From NCBI GenBank assembly GCA_020848595.1, contig JADLHV010000079.1:1-25899 (forward strand): a stretch of DNA of 25,899 nt. Direction: 5' to 3'. Below, piece by piece: positions 16,528 to 24,767 of this stretch. Under the pieces are notes generated by a model, which had not been told where the DNA came from, searched no databases, and was given only the letters and a program-made list of their open reading frames with translations. Positions within the stretch are counted from its first letter, which is position 1; each line of letters begins with the position of its first letter. Source of the stretch: Bacteroidia bacterium. Its GTDB lineage: Bacteria; Bacteroidota; Bacteroidia; NS11-12g; UBA955. Made by a program: the position numbers and the translations under genes.

Positions 16528-17201
16528 GATTTTATTGCTTTTAATATCAAGTCGGTGAAAAATTTCTGAATATACTGTCCATCTTTTTGCCTATTCGTTA
16601 ATTTAGGCAAATGTTCTGCAAAAAATCTTTGTAAATGAATGCCCTCAATGACAGTAGATAACAACATATTGGGATATTTATATTTAGGATTTATTTCTTT
16701 TACAATTTCGCATAATCGAGTTACCAGCTGTTTGTAATTAACAAAAGCGCCTTCAGTATTAACTTGATCAACGTCTTTAGTTAAATACGATTTGCTCGAC
16801 TCAGTATTAACAATTCTCGACAATCCAGCTAAATTAAAGCAATCTAAATGCTCATTTTCTTTAGGTTCTAAAGCCAATAAAGCAATACCACGTTCTAATC
16901 TCTTCTCTGGAGAGTGAATATTAGTTAAAGAAATTATCAGATTATATTCCATCCAAGCCCAATACCAAGAAGACAAATAGATTAAAAATTTGTTTTTACT
17001 TTCGAAGTATCTATAGATTGAAGCTTCAGTTGAACCAATTTCTTGACCCAATTTTCTAAAAGTAAATTCTTCAAAACCCAGCTCATCGATTAGTTTTATA
17101 CCGACACTAACAATTTTTCGACCTAATTCGCTCGATTCTGGATCCTTGATATAAAAGGATTCTCCGACATGAAATCTAATATTATTCGTGAAATTATTCA
17201 T
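16524..17201 (-). CDS. TetR/AcrR-family transcriptional regulator
   Basis: A 225-residue repressor-type protein with the N-terminal TetR DNA-binding domain at about 26-72. Its helix-turn-helix is FTFRKLGQEIGSTEASIYRYFESKNKFL (about 46-73), with the usual YRYF at the end of the recognition helix. The C-terminal ligand-binding part (about 75-225) is not assignable to a known ligand. It is the first gene of the exporter operon, and its stop overlaps the ABC start (ATGA). That position suggests autoregulation and control of the exporter. A 13-bp palindrome in its own promoter is the likely binding site. Confidence 0.9.
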   Translation of the reverse strand: MNNFTNNIRFHVGESFYIKDPESSELGRKIVSVGIKLIDELGFEEFTFRKLGQEIGSTEASIYRYFESKNKFLIYLSSWYWAWMEYNLIISLTNIHSPEKRLERGIALLALEPKENEHLDCFNLAGLSRIVNTESSKSYLTKDVDQVNTEGAFVNYKQLVTRLCEIVKEINPKYKYPNMLLSTVIEGIHLQRFFAEHLPKLTNRQKDGQYIQKFFTDLILKAIKS

Positions 17202-17219
17202 TCCTATATCTTTTGCTTA

Positions 17220-17251
17220 CAAATATAATAGTATTACTATCATTTTTGCAA
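17220..17251 (-). promoter_or_regulatory. Promoter of the tetR-ABC-HlyD-TolC operon (-33 and -7 boxes)
   Basis: On the minus strand, TTG (17251-17249) is separated by 21 nt from TATATTTG (17227-17220), which fits the Bacteroidota TTG-N19-21-TAnnTTTG arrangement. The -7 box ends 18 nt before the tetR ATG. This is the most complete promoter match in the window. Confidence 0.6.
17228..17240. promoter_or_regulatory. Candidate TetR operator (13-bp palindrome)
   Basis: ATAGTA-T-TACTAT is a perfect inverted repeat with one central base. It starts immediately next to the -7 box and lies wholly within the spacer between -7 and -33 of the tetR promoter, a position where a bound dimer would block RNA polymerase. 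A weaker ATAGA-N5-TCTAT repeat lies next to it at 17251-17265. The role is inferred from position only. Confidence 0.5.
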
Positions 17252-17479
17252 TAGATTATTTCTATATCGAAACTATTACTTCTATATTTGCAGATAATCA
17301 GCTTACTATCTAGACAGAATCCTTAAAATGTATTGAGTAAACCTTCATTTAAGAGTGGCATTTCGACTATTTTCTTTAAAAACCATTTAAATCTATTGCA
17401 GATAAGACTGATTTATGTGCATTTATAAGTTATTCAGGTACACTTACTAGTTAGCCTTAACTAAAAATCGCGTCCTTAT

Positions 17480-17487
17480 TAGCTTTG
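17480..17487 (+). promoter_or_regulatory. Possible -7 box for the GloVer gene pair
   Basis: TAGCTTTG matches TAnnTTTG. No -33 TTG is seen at the expected distance. If used, it would give a leader of about 175 nt that contains the hairpin at 17534-17573. An alternative TATATTTG lies farther upstream at 17283-17290. Confidence 0.3.
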
Positions 17488-17533
17488 TCAGACATTTACA
17501 CATGAGATTTACGAACTTACTTTCTTCCCTTTT

Positions 17534-17573
17534 ATTTCGAAGTGTCTGTCATTTGGCAGGCACTAATCGAAAT
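17534..17573 (+). repeat. Long hairpin (17-bp stem, 4-nt loop) upstream of the GloVer genes
   Basis: The arm at 17534-17550 (ATTTCGA then AGTGTCTGTC) pairs with 17555-17573 (GGCAGGCACT, a two-base AA bulge, then TCGAAAT). The loop is ATTT. Two of the 17 pairs are G-U in RNA and the rest are Watson-Crick. No T-run follows, so it is not an ordinary terminator. It may be a structured leader element, a small RNA or a repeat unit. Confidence 0.6.
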
Positions 17574-17667
17574 TCTACTCACAAATTAATAGGGATGGCT
17601 AATACTATCGAATTTCTATTATCTCTTATGCCTCTAACACTTTTTAACCAGTTTTTAATACATACAA

Positions 17668-19443
17668 ATGAGAACAATTTACAAATTAACATTCATCTTA
17701 ACAGTCTTAATCACAACAAGTGATATAAGGGCTCAAAAAGTACTTTGGGGAGCCAGTACTAACAGAATTTTTTCTTACGATATTGACAATGACTCAATAA
17801 CAAGTTTGGCTACTATTAACACCCCTCTTCCCACATCTCTAACTAAAGGACCAAATGGAAAACTCTATGGCCTTACAATGACCGGTGGCGCAAACAACCG
17901 TGGCTTCATCTACAAATTCGACCCTTCTACTAATACTGTTATTCCTCTATACGATTTTAGTGTAAATAGCGGATATGGCACAAATTATGGTTCTATGGTT
18001 TTTGCTTATGATAGTTTTTTATTAGGTCAAACCTTTCAAGGTGCAAGGACTTTCTTTAAATTTAATGTTTATACCAACACTTATACAATTATAGCTAGTT
18101 CACTTCAAGACATGAGGTACCAACGTCCTTTTTTAGCTAGTGATGGCCATTTATATACAACTATCATTAGCGGTGGAAATAACGGTCTTGGTATGATTAT
18201 GCGCTATAATAAAAATTTAAATACTTATACAGCTGTCCATCACTTTAACTCAAACGATGGCAAACTGCCAAACAATGGTTTAATGCAAGCTAGTAATGGC
18301 AAACTTTATGGCATGACTACTGAAGGTGGTTCAGCAAATAATGGAGTCATTTATCGTTACGACATTAGCAATCAAACATTCACTTTACTATATAGCTTTT
18401 CAGGCACAGGTACGCCACTCAAGCCTTATGGTACTTTAGTTGAGACAAGTCCGGGTATCTTACACGGCATCGCCGATGGTGGCGCATCCAATAATGGTTG
18501 TATTTTTTCCTATAATATCAATACCAATACTGTAACTTTAAAAGCAAGTTTCGTTTCAGCAACACACGGATATGCACCACGTGGTTCTCTTATAAAAGCT
18601 TCGAATGGCAAACTATATTTTAACACCTTTGTTGGTGGCCCTCTTGGCAAAGGATGCTTATTGGAATTTGATATTGCCACCAATAAACTTACGACCAAAC
18701 AGGCGTATAATAGCACTATTGGTGATGTTGGTGCTTTAGAATTTATCGAAACTTGTAGTCTTCCTAAACCATTTGCTTCTACTTTACCTGATACATCTTT
18801 CTTATGCGAATATAATTTCGTTGATACTTTAAAAGCTTCGTCTTGTTATGGAATCATCAAAGCCACCACTCCAACACAATTCCCTTTACGAAACTTCGGT
18901 CAAAATTTTATAGAATGGACCTATGATGATGGCAATGGTAATTTCACAAAACAGTCACATTTCATTACAATTAAAGCATTAGATTCAACTATTCGATATG
19001 AAAATGGAAAGTATTGGTCGAATCAAGAAAATGTCTCCTACCAATGGATAGAGGTTGATAACGGCAATAAACCAATTGTTGGTGCAACATCTCAAAGCTT
19101 TGCTCCACAAGACACCGCAAATTATGCCGTTATTTTAACTTATAAATCTTGTTCTGTTACTTCTAAAACAGTCAATTTAAATACTGTGAGTACCGATAAT
19201 ATCTACCAAAATAATCCATTAATTGTTTATCCTAATCCTAACTCTGGTGTTTTTAAAGTAGTTGCAAAAAATTCTATAAATTCAATCACAATTTTCGATT
19301 TGGTACAAGTGAAAATAGATACCATCAACACGAATAACCAATCAGATTATACCTTAGATATTAGCCATCTTAACAATGGAACTTATCTACTTCAAATTCA
19401 AACAGAAAACGGCACTTTCTATCAACGTGTCATCAAACAATAA
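17668..19443 (+). CDS. Secreted GloVer-repeat protein with HYR-like segment and T9SS sorting domain
   Basis: A 591-residue surface or extracellular protein. The signal peptide is about 1-22 (ending IRAQ). Residues about 28-355 contain about five copies of a 50-60-residue repeat of the pattern GKLYG-x-T-x-x-GG-x-x-N-x-G-x-I-x-x-Y-D-x-x-T-x-T-x-x-x-x-x-x-F, the 'choice-of-anchor tandem repeat GloVer' type, which would give beta-propeller-like blades. Residues about 360-435 resemble an HYR module (EWTYDDGNGNFTKQSHFITI). A segment with YQWIEVDNG and ATSQSFAPQDTANYAV follows. The end is a T9SS type A sorting domain (VYPNPNSGVFKV ... NGTYLLQI, about 518-591). No catalytic motif is seen and the binding partner is unknown. 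It lies 11 nt upstream of a longer paralogue, likely in the same transcript. Confidence 0.85.
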   Translation: MRTIYKLTFILTVLITTSDIRAQKVLWGASTNRIFSYDIDNDSITSLATINTPLPTSLTKGPNGKLYGLTMTGGANNRGFIYKFDPSTNTVIPLYDFSVNSGYGTNYGSMVFAYDSFLLGQTFQGARTFFKFNVYTNTYTIIASSLQDMRYQRPFLASDGHLYTTIISGGNNGLGMIMRYNKNLNTYTAVHHFNSNDGKLPNNGLMQASNGKLYGMTTEGGSANNGVIYRYDISNQTFTLLYSFSGTGTPLKPYGTLVETSPGILHGIADGGASNNGCIFSYNINTNTVTLKASFVSATHGYAPRGSLIKASNGKLYFNTFVGGPLGKGCLLEFDIATNKLTTKQAYNSTIGDVGALEFIETCSLPKPFASTLPDTSFLCEYNFVDTLKASSCYGIIKATTPTQFPLRNFGQNFIEWTYDDGNGNFTKQSHFITIKALDSTIRYENGKYWSNQENVSYQWIEVDNGNKPIVGATSQSFAPQDTANYAVILTYKSCSVTSKTVNLNTVSTDNIYQNNPLIVYPNPNSGVFKVVAKNSINSITIFDLVQVKIDTINTNNQSDYTLDISHLNNGTYLLQIQTENGTFYQRVIKQ

Positions 19444-19454
19444 TAAACTACAAA

Positions 19455-21941
19455 ATGAGAAAAAACATATTTAAACTTCAATTTTTACTTTTTCTACTTT
19501 TATCTACTTTTAATCATATCGTAGCTCAAGATCTATGGGGAATGACAACCAATGGAGGTACTGATCAATCGGGCGATATAATCAAACTCGACCCAGATGG
19601 CAATTTAATAGATACTATAAATGCTTTCTCAAGAAATTATGGTATGTACCCTAGATCGGTTACACTGATTGAGCCCACACCGGGCAAGCTATATGGAACT
19701 GTAGAATATGGAAACGTCAATGATATATATAGTTATGGCGCTGTATATTCATATGATATAGCCAATAAAACAACTAAATTTACACCATTCAATAAAAATG
19801 CTAAACAAGGTTATAGACCTAACACTGGACTTATGCTTGGCAAACCTGGTAGTCTTTATGGCACTACTAATTATGGCGGTTCGGGTTTAGGTGTAATTTA
19901 TCGATATGATTTAAATGCAGATACTATAGATGTTGTATTCGAATTTAACACCTCTAATAATACTGGATCCTTTCCAACTGATATACCTGTATTAGCTTCA
20001 AATGGCAAATTATTTGGTGTATGTAAAAATGGCGGCAACAATAATGGTGGTGTTATTTACGAGTTTGACATGAATACTAAAGTTTATAACGTAAGACATC
20101 ACTTTACTTCAAATTCTGGAATCTCTCCTACAGGAAATCTAACCGAAATTAATGGTGTCTTATATGGTACTACAACTCTAGGTGGACAATCTAATCAAGG
20201 TGTTATATTTTCTTTAACTCTTTCTAATATGACGTATAAAGTTGAATTCAACTTAGATGCAATCAACACTGGGTTAAAGCCAAATCAAACAATCAAATAT
20301 GGCAATAATTTATATATTCAAATGACCACAGCAGGTAATAATAATGCTGGAACTATTCTTGAATATAACACTTTAAACAAAAGCTATAAAAAATTACACG
20401 ACTTTACCCCCAATAGCACTGGTAAAACACCTGGCCGAATATTTATTGATACCGATGGCACATTGTATGGTGTAACCTTTTCGGGTGGTAAAAACAATGC
20501 TGGTACAGCTTTTAAATATATCCAAAATTCAAATAGTTTTGTGAAACTTTTAGATTTAGATATCTCTAATAGCTTTAATCATCCTACTGGTGGATTTATG
20601 CGTGCGTCTGATGGCAAACTATACATTTCAGCATCTGGAACAAATTCGTATGATGGCACTTTAGCTAATCTAAACACCTCAGATAATAGTTCTGAAATAC
20701 TCTATCGCTTTGGATATTCTCAAAATGGCGTCTATCCAGTTGGAACATTAATGCATATGTGGGCCGATAAGTTAATTGGATTCAGTCAATCTGGTGGTAA
20801 TAATGAAAAAGGTACTGTATTTATGTTGCATACAAATACTAAGAAGGTCGAAACTTTATTTCACTTCAGTAATCAATCAGGCTATTTTATCGAAGGCTAT
20901 CCTTTTAGAGCTAGCAATAGCAAAATATACCTTGTCTTTAAATACGGAGGCACATCTGTAAATCAAATCTCACAGTTGGCTTGCTATGATATTAAAACAA
21001 ATTCATTTACCAATATTGCTGAGTTAAGTAGTAATAGCGCAATTGGTACTGGTACTAATATTAACTTTGTAGAAATCAATGGTTTTCTTTATGGATTTAA
21101 CTCGTATAACGGAGCAAATAATAATGGCACTGTATTTAAAGTCAATTTGAGCAATAATGTTGTGACTAAGATCCTCGACCGTCCTGCCAATCCACAGTCT
21201 TATTTCTGGTCGCAACTCGCAATTGATAATCAAAATATCTATGGTATTAATTCTGAAGGCGGGGCATTTAATCAAGGACAAATTTGGAACTTTAATATCA
21301 ATACAAACACTTTTAATTACTTACTTGACTTGGAAACAGATAGTGTTGGAAGTGATGCCATCGGTATAGTAAAAGTAAACAACAAACTTGTCGTACTAAG
21401 TAGTTATGGAGGAGTTTATGGCAATGGGGTTATGTATGTTTTCGACATCCCAACTAAAACAATTATTAAAAAAACTAACTTAGTTGATTCCTTAACGGGT
21501 TATGATAATTATTGCAATTTAATGCTGAGTAATCAAGGTGATATTTTTGGAATAACTAGAGCTGGTGGAAAATATGATGCTGGTGCAATAATTAAAATTG
21601 ATACTACTAATTTTAATATTACTATAACGCACGATTTTAAGGAATACGTAAGCGCCGAATTCAACGGTTTATATCAATTTAAATCTAATTATTTAACCAT
21701 TAATCCAATTTCTAACGAGCAACTGACATTATTCCCTAATCCAACAAATGGACATTTCGAAATTAACTGCTCTCAATCTATTGATAAAATAGAAATATTC
21801 AATCTCGACGGCCGAATAATTCAAAATTCTAGTTCTTCTAATAATGAATTTGATTTATCTGGATTCCCTACTGGCGTCTACTTTGTGAAAATATATTTGG
21901 CAAGTGGACAGTTCGTTCATGAAAGACTTTTAATTCAATAA
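19455..21941 (+). CDS. Secreted protein of about 13 GloVer repeats with T9SS sorting domain
   Basis: An 828-residue paralogue of the preceding protein. A signal peptide covers about 1-25 (ending IVAQ). Residues about 28-740 are almost entirely repeats. I count 13 units built around LYG-x-T-x-x-GG-x-x-N-x-G-x-I-x-x-Y-D, for example SLYGTTNYGGSGLGVIYRYD, VLYGTTTLGGQSNQGVIFSL and NIYGINSEGGAFNQGQIWNF. Several copies are weakened (for example KLYISASGTNSYDG). The unit length is about 50-60 residues. Thirteen blades would suit two propellers, but that is inference. The HYR-like segment of its neighbour is absent. The T9SS type A sorting domain begins near residue 758 (LFPNPTNGHFEINC ... TGVYFVKIYLASG). 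A role as adhesin or surface scaffold is plausible but unproven. Confidence 0.85.
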   Translation: MRKNIFKLQFLLFLLLSTFNHIVAQDLWGMTTNGGTDQSGDIIKLDPDGNLIDTINAFSRNYGMYPRSVTLIEPTPGKLYGTVEYGNVNDIYSYGAVYSYDIANKTTKFTPFNKNAKQGYRPNTGLMLGKPGSLYGTTNYGGSGLGVIYRYDLNADTIDVVFEFNTSNNTGSFPTDIPVLASNGKLFGVCKNGGNNNGGVIYEFDMNTKVYNVRHHFTSNSGISPTGNLTEINGVLYGTTTLGGQSNQGVIFSLTLSNMTYKVEFNLDAINTGLKPNQTIKYGNNLYIQMTTAGNNNAGTILEYNTLNKSYKKLHDFTPNSTGKTPGRIFIDTDGTLYGVTFSGGKNNAGTAFKYIQNSNSFVKLLDLDISNSFNHPTGGFMRASDGKLYISASGTNSYDGTLANLNTSDNSSEILYRFGYSQNGVYPVGTLMHMWADKLIGFSQSGGNNEKGTVFMLHTNTKKVETLFHFSNQSGYFIEGYPFRASNSKIYLVFKYGGTSVNQISQLACYDIKTNSFTNIAELSSNSAIGTGTNINFVEINGFLYGFNSYNGANNNGTVFKVNLSNNVVTKILDRPANPQSYFWSQLAIDNQNIYGINSEGGAFNQGQIWNFNINTNTFNYLLDLETDSVGSDAIGIVKVNNKLVVLSSYGGVYGNGVMYVFDIPTKTIIKKTNLVDSLTGYDNYCNLMLSNQGDIFGITRAGGKYDAGAIIKIDTTNFNITITHDFKEYVSAEFNGLYQFKSNYLTINPISNEQLTLFPNPTNGHFEINCSQSIDKIEIFNLDGRIIQNSSSSNNEFDLSGFPTGVYFVKIYLASGQFVHERLLIQ

Positions 21942-22012
21942 TAACTATACCTAATATAAAAAATTATAAGACTACTATAATAGCAAATTCATTTAAATTT
22001 TGTTTTTCATGA

Positions 22013-22081
22013 TTTAGATAAGGCAAATGTCCATTGTAAATACTCCATAGTTTACAGTTGTGACATTTGTCCTTATTTAAA
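22013..22081. repeat. 69-nt imperfect inverted repeat (three-part stem)
   Basis: The outer arms TTTAGATAAGG (22013-22023) and CCTTATTTAAA (22071-22081) pair over 11 bp with one G-U. The middle arms CAAATGTC (22024-22031) and GACATTTG (22062-22069) pair over 8 bp with a single-base bulge at 22070. The inner arms TGTAAA (22035-22040) and TTTACA (22051-22056) pair over 6 bp. A small internal loop lies between the middle and inner stems, and the terminal loop is 10 nt. No T-run follows on the plus strand. Confidence 0.65.
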
Positions 22082-22144
22082 CGTTCTTAAAATACAACTT
22101 GAAATTAATTGATTGACTTCATCAAACCATAGACTTTCTTTTAA

Positions 22145-22261
22145 ATGAATACTGAAAAAAAAATAAAGAAAGGAAAAATCATTCTCGTCACGCTATCGTC
22201 TCTACTGCTAATCTTAATGGCGACAATTTATATAATCCAATATTTATGGTCTGATAAATAA
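22145..22261 (+). CDS. Possible 38-residue single-pass membrane peptide
   Basis: From the ATG at 22145, 38 codons end at TAA (22259-22261). The product has a lysine-rich cytoplasmic-type N-terminus (MNTEKKIKKGK) and one strongly hydrophobic helix (about 12-33, IILVTLSSLLLILMATIYII). It ends in a short tail QYLWSDK. The sharp change from a positively charged to a hydrophobic stretch is unlike random AT-rich sequence and follows the positive-inside rule. There is no Shine-Dalgarno sequence or TAnnTTTG box, and the family is unknown. It could be spurious. Confidence 0.4.
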   Translation: MNTEKKIKKGKIILVTLSSLLLILMATIYIIQYLWSDK

Positions 22262-22294
22262 TGCCTAATTTACGTTTAATTATTTATAAAGAAA

Positions 22295-24757
22295 CTATCG
22301 AGCAATTTGCAACAATTCGCTATGACTAAAGCCATTGATATCTATACGCACCATATACAATCCAGCCGACCAATCTGAACATTCTATATCAATTATATCA
22401 GTATAATCATTTACACTTAATGCTTGCAACAATCGACCATTCATGTCGTATATTTTTATCTCCGTACCAGGAATAAATTGACCATTCAGATGCAATAAAT
22501 TGTTCACCGGATTTGGATACATTTTAAATGATTTTTCAAATTCTATTTTTTCCAAATCCGTCAACTGCAAAGTACAATAGACCGAATTTGTTGAGCCAGC
22601 ATAGGTATTGTCATAATAAACAGAAGCTGTATTCTTTAATACATAGCCCTTACTTAACGGCTTGGTGTTAACCTTAAACCCAATATACGCACCACTATTT
22701 TGATTCTCGTAATCCTTACTCGGATTTGGCGCTAATTTTATATTAGGAAAATGCCAAATAATAATCCCTTTATAATCATTGTTTGGGTCTGTTTGTACTT
22801 CAGTATAATAAGATTTGTTACTGCCTGTTTCTTGAATGTAAGACATATCTAAATTTAGGTCTAAGGTATCAATCACAACGGCATAAAAAACTGTATCTGT
22901 ACCAAAATTATTAAAGGCTATATTATAGCGTAAATCGCGATCTTCTACACTCAAATAAGTTATCGAATCTCCTAAAGCAGGCGTTGGAAAGACATCTTTC
23001 CGAAATGCACTTATACTTGAATTAACTTCTTGAGGAATAGAATCGAAATCATCATCGTTAAAATCACTTGCACCTGAAGTTATAGACGATGCCACGGCTG
23101 CATCAAATTGAAATGAATTATCAAATTCTGCTGATACAGGTAATCCTGAATATAGAATAACTTTACGTTCACCAGGTTGCAAATTGGTGTAATTCCATTC
23201 AAAAATAGAATCATTTATTACAGTTTGAGTAGGAAGACATACTTCTGAACTGAAATATTTACTTTTTCGCAAACGAATTTTACCTTCAATTGCATTCGAA
23301 CCAACATTTTCATACGTTATATAATAAATTACTTTTTTGTTTTTTAAGACCAACTTACCTTTTGGAGAAGATATACTTACTCTAATATCATTGATATTTG
23401 GAACTCTCTTTAATGGAAACTGAATACTGTCGAAATATTGACCACTAGAAAATGTTTTACTTACCGATGTGTCGGCACAATTACTCCTAATAAAACTTCT
23501 GAATGGCTTTACAACAAACCTATATGTATTGGTTGATGCATTTGGAACAAAGAACTCTGTAAGTCCATCTTCATTTGTAAAAACCCCTTTATTTATAAAA
23601 GGTAATTTTATATACTGTTTTGGAGCCGGCTTTTCTGTACTATCCCAAATGCAATTATTATTCGAATCTATAAAAGCTTTTGCCCTAACTAAGGATAAAC
23701 CAGGGTAAAACCTCAATACAAATCTATTAGGATTCCATATACTTATAGATTTTTTTGAATTACCTAATGCGAATAAAAATGTACGACCACTAGCAATAAA
23801 TGTTGGAGATGTATTATTATTGGTTATTTCAAACCAATTGCCATTTTCTGTTCTTACAGTTATTCTATTCTTTAAATCAGTATTAGAAACTAAACTATAA
23901 TTTCCACAAATAACCAATTTCCCATCGTATTCTAAAATTTCATTGATAACCGTTATAGAGTCAATATTGGCATTTATCTCTGTCAAACTACCTGACTTAA
24001 ACTCAAATAAACTCTTATCCTTAAGGACGCCACCTACCGCATACACGGTTCTTCCTATTGCCGCCAATTTATCGAGAACACGTGGCGTATTTACAAATGT
24101 ATCAGTAGAGCCATCTGTATAAACAGAATAAATATATTTAGAACTTTGATTATTAATTTTTGAAAACAACCCACTGATAGCTAACACTGAATCGCTCAAG
24201 GCCAAATCATTAACAGAATAATCTGGATCGCAATTCAAACAATCAAAATATTTCGAGAATTTTAATCCATTAAATTTAATTAAATAGGGCATCGTATCGG
24301 CATCCACCAATTGAAATCCTCCACCTAGCAATAACAATCCCTGATAATTTACCATTGAACTTATAGACGCATTTGTTTGATTGAGTTTATTAAATACGCC
24401 TAATCCCTGCCAATTAACTCCGTTATAGCGCACCAATGCATTGTATTTACCATTATCGTAAGTAAAATTCCCCGAAACATAAACCATGCCTTGATACTTT
24501 TTAATATCCGTCAACTCAGCTGTCTTGTTTAAAACCAAAGTTGGAAGTTTACTCCATGTAGTACCATCTGAAATAGACACTACCCAATAGGAATTAGAAG
24601 CATCAACATGAGAGCGACCAATAGTAATAACTTGATTATCGATAGTCATTAAACTTGGCTCTGTACCTAAAAATACACCCTCTGGATACCATACTTGTGC
24701 ATTAACCAACAAATTTGTTAGGATTAAAACGAGCGTTAATAGGTATTTTGATTTCAT
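22295..24757 (-). CDS. Large secreted multidomain protein with DUF7619-like domain and T9SS sorting domain
   Basis: An 820-residue exported protein. The signal peptide is about 1-20 (ending VNAQ). Residues about 22-345 look like a WD/Kelch-like propeller, with recurrent GxxVxVSGNFTYDNGKYNALVRYNGVNW-type units that resemble the 'delta-60'/galactose-oxidase style of Bacteroidota secreted proteins. Residues about 350-410 form an SdrD B-like fold (RAKAFIDSNNNCIWDSTEKPA). Residues about 470-730 contain two immunoglobulin-like segments. The second (YNIAFNNFGTDTVFYAVVIDTLDLNLD ... NTASVYYDN) matches the DUF11/DUF7619 type found just before T9SS tails. The sorting domain begins near residue 742 (FKMYPNPVNNLLHL ... 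AGLYMVRIDING). It starts 10 nt after the stop of the beta-barrel gene, so they are probably cotranscribed. No enzyme motif is seen. Confidence 0.8.
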   Translation of the reverse strand: MKSKYLLTLVLILTNLLVNAQVWYPEGVFLGTEPSLMTIDNQVITIGRSHVDASNSYWVVSISDGTTWSKLPTLVLNKTAELTDIKKYQGMVYVSGNFTYDNGKYNALVRYNGVNWQGLGVFNKLNQTNASISSMVNYQGLLLLGGGFQLVDADTMPYLIKFNGLKFSKYFDCLNCDPDYSVNDLALSDSVLAISGLFSKINNQSSKYIYSVYTDGSTDTFVNTPRVLDKLAAIGRTVYAVGGVLKDKSLFEFKSGSLTEINANIDSITVINEILEYDGKLVICGNYSLVSNTDLKNRITVRTENGNWFEITNNNTSPTFIASGRTFLFALGNSKKSISIWNPNRFVLRFYPGLSLVRAKAFIDSNNNCIWDSTEKPAPKQYIKLPFINKGVFTNEDGLTEFFVPNASTNTYRFVVKPFRSFIRSNCADTSVSKTFSSGQYFDSIQFPLKRVPNINDIRVSISSPKGKLVLKNKKVIYYITYENVGSNAIEGKIRLRKSKYFSSEVCLPTQTVINDSIFEWNYTNLQPGERKVILYSGLPVSAEFDNSFQFDAAVASSITSGASDFNDDDFDSIPQEVNSSISAFRKDVFPTPALGDSITYLSVEDRDLRYNIAFNNFGTDTVFYAVVIDTLDLNLDMSYIQETGSNKSYYTEVQTDPNNDYKGIIIWHFPNIKLAPNPSKDYENQNSGAYIGFKVNTKPLSKGYVLKNTASVYYDNTYAGSTNSVYCTLQLTDLEKIEFEKSFKMYPNPVNNLLHLNGQFIPGTEIKIYDMNGRLLQALSVNDYTDIIDIECSDWSAGLYMVRIDINGFSHSELLQIAR

Positions 24758-24767
24758 TCTAGCGTGT

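Larger units (their letters stand above)
17252..17667. other. Long intergenic region between tetR and the GloVer genes
   Basis: About 465 nt separate the divergent tetR and the first GloVer ORF. Besides the tetR promoter and operator, this stretch contains two plus-strand TAnnTTTG matches (TATATTTG at 17283-17290 and TAGCTTTG at 17480-17487) and a long hairpin at 17534-17573. I see no convincing protein gene in it. A 73-codon frame at 17502-17723 runs through the hairpin and into the downstream gene and is probably not coding. Confidence 0.6.
21942..22294. other. Intergenic region after the GloVer genes
   Basis: About 350 nt between the second GloVer gene and the convergent T9SS protein gene. 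It holds a long imperfect hairpin (22013-22081) and a possible 38-codon membrane-peptide gene (22145-22261). I see no T-tailed terminator and no clear TAnnTTTG box here. Confidence 0.6.

Noticed and set aside
17502..17723. 73-codon ORF on the plus strand before the first GloVer gene
   Set aside because: It runs through the 17534-17573 hairpin and overlaps the GloVer signal peptide in another frame. It has no recognisable family features and no start signal.
22261..22329. Second small ORF beginning ATGCCTAATTTACG
   Set aside because: It runs antisense into the 3' end of the T9SS protein gene and has no membrane or conserved character.
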